A stretch of 14,698 bases of DNA from Ga0074130 sp035565355 (GTDB lineage Bacteria; Pseudomonadota; Gammaproteobacteria; Burkholderiales; Rhodocyclaceae). Below are positions 12,985 to 14,698 of the stretch, piece by piece. The stretch lies in the NCBI GenBank assembly GCA_035565355.1, contig DATMSM010000078.1:1-14698 (forward strand), read 5' to 3'. Made by a program: the position numbers and the translations under genes. Under the pieces are notes generated by a model that was not told the origin of the DNA, ran no database searches, and saw only the letters and a list, made by a program, of their open reading frames with translations. How positions within the stretch are numbered: the first letter of the stretch is position 1; every line of letters begins with the position of its first letter.

Positions 12985-14698
12985 CTAGCGGGCTCCGTCG
13001 GTGTTGCCGGTGATACCGAAGGGCAGGGCACGTGGCGGCGGAGTGAACATGCCCTCGGTGGGCAGCGAGTCGCGCAGCCTCCGGTAGTCACCATTCACGC
13101 TCGGATCGCGGATGACCACCGGGCGCAGAAAGATAACCAATTCGGACTTGCCCACCAAGTTGTTGCGGCTGGTGAAAATTTCACCGAAGAAAGGCAGGGC
13201 GCCCGCCCCCGGAACCCGGCCCGTGTTGTATTCAGCGCGCTCTTGCATCAGCCCGCCGAGCACGGCGATCTCACCGTCCTCCACCCGCATAACGGATTCC
13301 ATTTCGCGGGTTTTGATTTCGGGAATCTGATTGGAAATCCGCGCGCCGGTGGAGTCACGCAGCTCGGGGCTGGGATCGGGAATGTAGTTCGAGATACTGG
13401 TGATCGAGGGGCGCACGTTCAAGATGATCGAACTGCTTTCGCTGATCTGCGGCGTGACTGTCATGACCAGGCCGACCGAAACCGATTGCGGCGTGGTGGT
13501 CACTGCTTTGGTCGGCCCGCTATTTACATTGCCAGCGGCGACGTCGGCTCGCACCGTGAAATAAACTTTATTCTCCACCACCTTGAGTAGTGCGGACTGG
13601 TTGTTGAGTACGGAAAGGCGCGGGCTGGACAGGACCTTGACGTTACCGAACTGTTCCAGTAGCCGGAGGGCAATATTGATATCCAGTGGGTTTTTCTTGT
13701 TCAAGTAGGTCAGCTGGAAAGGATTGCCCTGGTTGGCGGTATTTGATGTTGTCGGTGCAGATAGTGTGAATCCAGAGTCGTCTGCCGCTCGGGTACGTGA
13801 CCAGTCGATTCCTTGTTGATAACTATCGTTGAGATCAACCTCGACGATGGTCGCTTCTATCATGACCTGGCGGCGGGCGCTGGCCGTGACCTGATCGAGG
13901 AACTCCTGGATCTTTTCGTGCTGGCGGCCGGTGGCGCGCACGGTGACGATGCCGGTTTCTGCGTTGACGATGACCGAGGCCGCTTCGCGGAAGGTGGCGC
14001 GGCGCGTGACCGTCGTTTCGTCCTGCTGCATGCTCGCGGGATTGGGGCTGCCGGCGATGCCTTGGGGTGTGACGGCGCGAACTGCGCGGCTGACGGTGCT
14101 GGCGACGGCACCGGTGCCGGTGGTGCTTTGCTGGTCGCTGCGCTCGATGGTGGTTTCGCTCGAGCCTTCGGGCAGCAGCTTGTCGGTTTCGCGCAGCAGG
14201 TCCTTGATGTTTTTTTCCAGCGACGCCCAGAAGTGATTGCTGACCTTGTTGTCCACCTTGGTCACCGACACATTGCCGGCAGCACCGCTGGCCTGCATGG
14301 AGCCGCCGCCACCGCTGGCGCCGGCACTGCCGGCAATGCCGCTGGTGATCTGCGAATTGGCGGACACCGTGGTGGTGGCGTCGCGGCTCATGTTGACATA
14401 GTCGACCTTGTAGGTGCGCAGGAAGGGCGAGTCTGGCATGACCGTGAGGTTGGCGCCGTCAAGTTCCCAGCGCATGTCTACCTGCTTGGAAATGCGCGTC
14501 AGCAACTGTTGCAAGGTCTGGTCGATGGCGTTCAGCGTGACCGTGCCCTGAATGCCGGGATGGATGTCTACGTTGATCTTGGCATCGCGGGCCAGGGCGA
14601 AGAGCAGTTCCTGGGCCCGGACATTGTTGACCACCACGCTATAGGTTTCCGTCTTGGCGGCGGCGCGCGGCTTGGGCACGATGGGGCTGGCTTGTACC
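12985..14698 (-). CDS. mshL: MshL outer-membrane secretin (5' end off window)
   Basis: At least 571 codons, open to the right edge; a GTG at 14679 exists but the frame continues upstream (VQASPIVPKPRAAA), so the true start and signal peptide lie outside. It would form the outer-membrane multimeric channel for the fibre. Numbered from that GTG, an STN-like domain occupies about 12-90 (TYSVVVNNVRAQELLFALA). A Gly/Ser/Ala-rich linker (about 113-135) and a second N-domain (TVRATGRQHEKIQEFLDQV) follow, then the secretin core starting at RRQVMIEATIVEVDLND. The core ends with the secretin signature VPGAGALPFFGEIFTSR and the strand KSELVIFLRPVVI. The stop is 2 nt before the next gene. This is an MshL/PilQ-class secretin; the MshL call follows from the domain plan and from the mshE/mshG neighbours. 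Confidence 0.92.
   Translation of the reverse strand, partial: VQASPIVPKPRAAAKTETYSVVVNNVRAQELLFALARDAKINVDIHPGIQGTVTLNAIDQTLQQLLTRISKQVDMRWELDGANLTVMPDSPFLRTYKVDYVNMSRDATTTVSANSQITSGIAGSAGASGGGGSMQASGAAGNVSVTKVDNKVSNHFWASLEKNIKDLLRETDKLLPEGSSETTIERSDQQSTTGTGAVASTVSRAVRAVTPQGIAGSPNPASMQQDETTVTRRATFREAASVIVNAETGIVTVRATGRQHEKIQEFLDQVTASARRQVMIEATIVEVDLNDSYQQGIDWSRTRAADDSGFTLSAPTTSNTANQGNPFQLTYLNKKNPLDINIALRLLEQFGNVKVLSSPRLSVLNNQSALLKVVENKVYFTVRADVAAGNVNSGPTKAVTTTPQSVSVGLVMTVTPQISESSSIILNVRPSITSISNYIPDPSPELRDSTGARISNQIPEIKTREMESVMRVEDGEIAVLGGLMQERAEYNTGRVPGAGALPFFGEIFTSRNNLVGKSELVIFLRPVVIRDPSVNGDYRRLRDSLPTEGMFTPPPRALPFGITGNTDGAR

Noticed and set aside
14264..14345. Gly/Ser/Ala-rich tract in mshL as a DNA repeat or inserted element
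   Set aside because: It reads through in frame as a flexible linker between N-domains, common in secretins, with no repeat unit at the DNA level.

Overview
The window looks like a chromosomal segment of a GC-rich Gram-negative proteobacterium. Betaproteobacteria (Rhodocyclales/Nitrosomonadales-like) is the best guess, from the kdsD / CPA2-antiporter divergent pair and the style of the prepilin genes. This taxonomic guess is inference from gene content only. I see no mobile element, CRISPR array, rRNA or tRNA, and no compositional island.

Layout. (1) 1-563, minus: the 5' part of kdsD (arabinose-5-phosphate isomerase, Kdo/LPS precursor), running off the left edge. (2) 564-680: a divergent regulatory region. 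It holds an extended -10 promoter for kdsD, a terminator-like hairpin with a T7 tract inside the presumed kdsD leader, and a short palindrome. (3) 681-2657, plus: a KefB/KefC-type CPA2 cation:proton antiporter with TrkA-N and TrkA-C domains. (4) 2667-2696: a strong bidirectional intrinsic terminator that separates the antiporter from everything to its right. (5) 2713-14698, minus: one long MSHA-type (type IVa pilus / type II secretion-like) locus. In transcription order it reads mshL secretin (5' end off the right edge), a TPR membrane protein in the mshN position, mshE ATPase, mshG platform protein, mshI, mshJ, mshK, prepilin 1, prepilin 2, a membrane-bound class III adenylate cyclase, and prepilin 3.

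The genes from mshL to prepilin 2 are tightly packed (ATGA overlaps, a one-base TAGTG overlap, or gaps of a few bases), so they are almost certainly one translationally coupled operon. MshL would form the outer-membrane pore. MshI/J/K and the TPR protein would be the inner-membrane and periplasmic alignment complex. MshG is the platform and MshE the assembly motor. The three prepilins would be the fibre or pseudopilus subunits. The cyclase follows after 66 nt, and prepilin 3 after a further 207 nt with its own strong Shine-Dalgarno and a possible sigma-54 promoter.

Points of interest: the module order L-N-E-G-I-J-K differs from the Vibrio mshI-J-K-L-M-N-E-G order, and there is no mshM and no classical mshA/B/C/D/O/P/Q set in view. 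A cAMP-type cyclase sits inside the pilus locus. The MshE N-terminus has the tandem c-di-GMP-binding motif with both lead arginines replaced by proline. Two neighbouring prepilins share an LPCPD/Cys architecture, and one of them lacks Glu5 and ends in a poly-Asp/Cys tail. I do not see evidence for a wholly new class of system; this is a variant of a known pilus/secretion family with unusual details.
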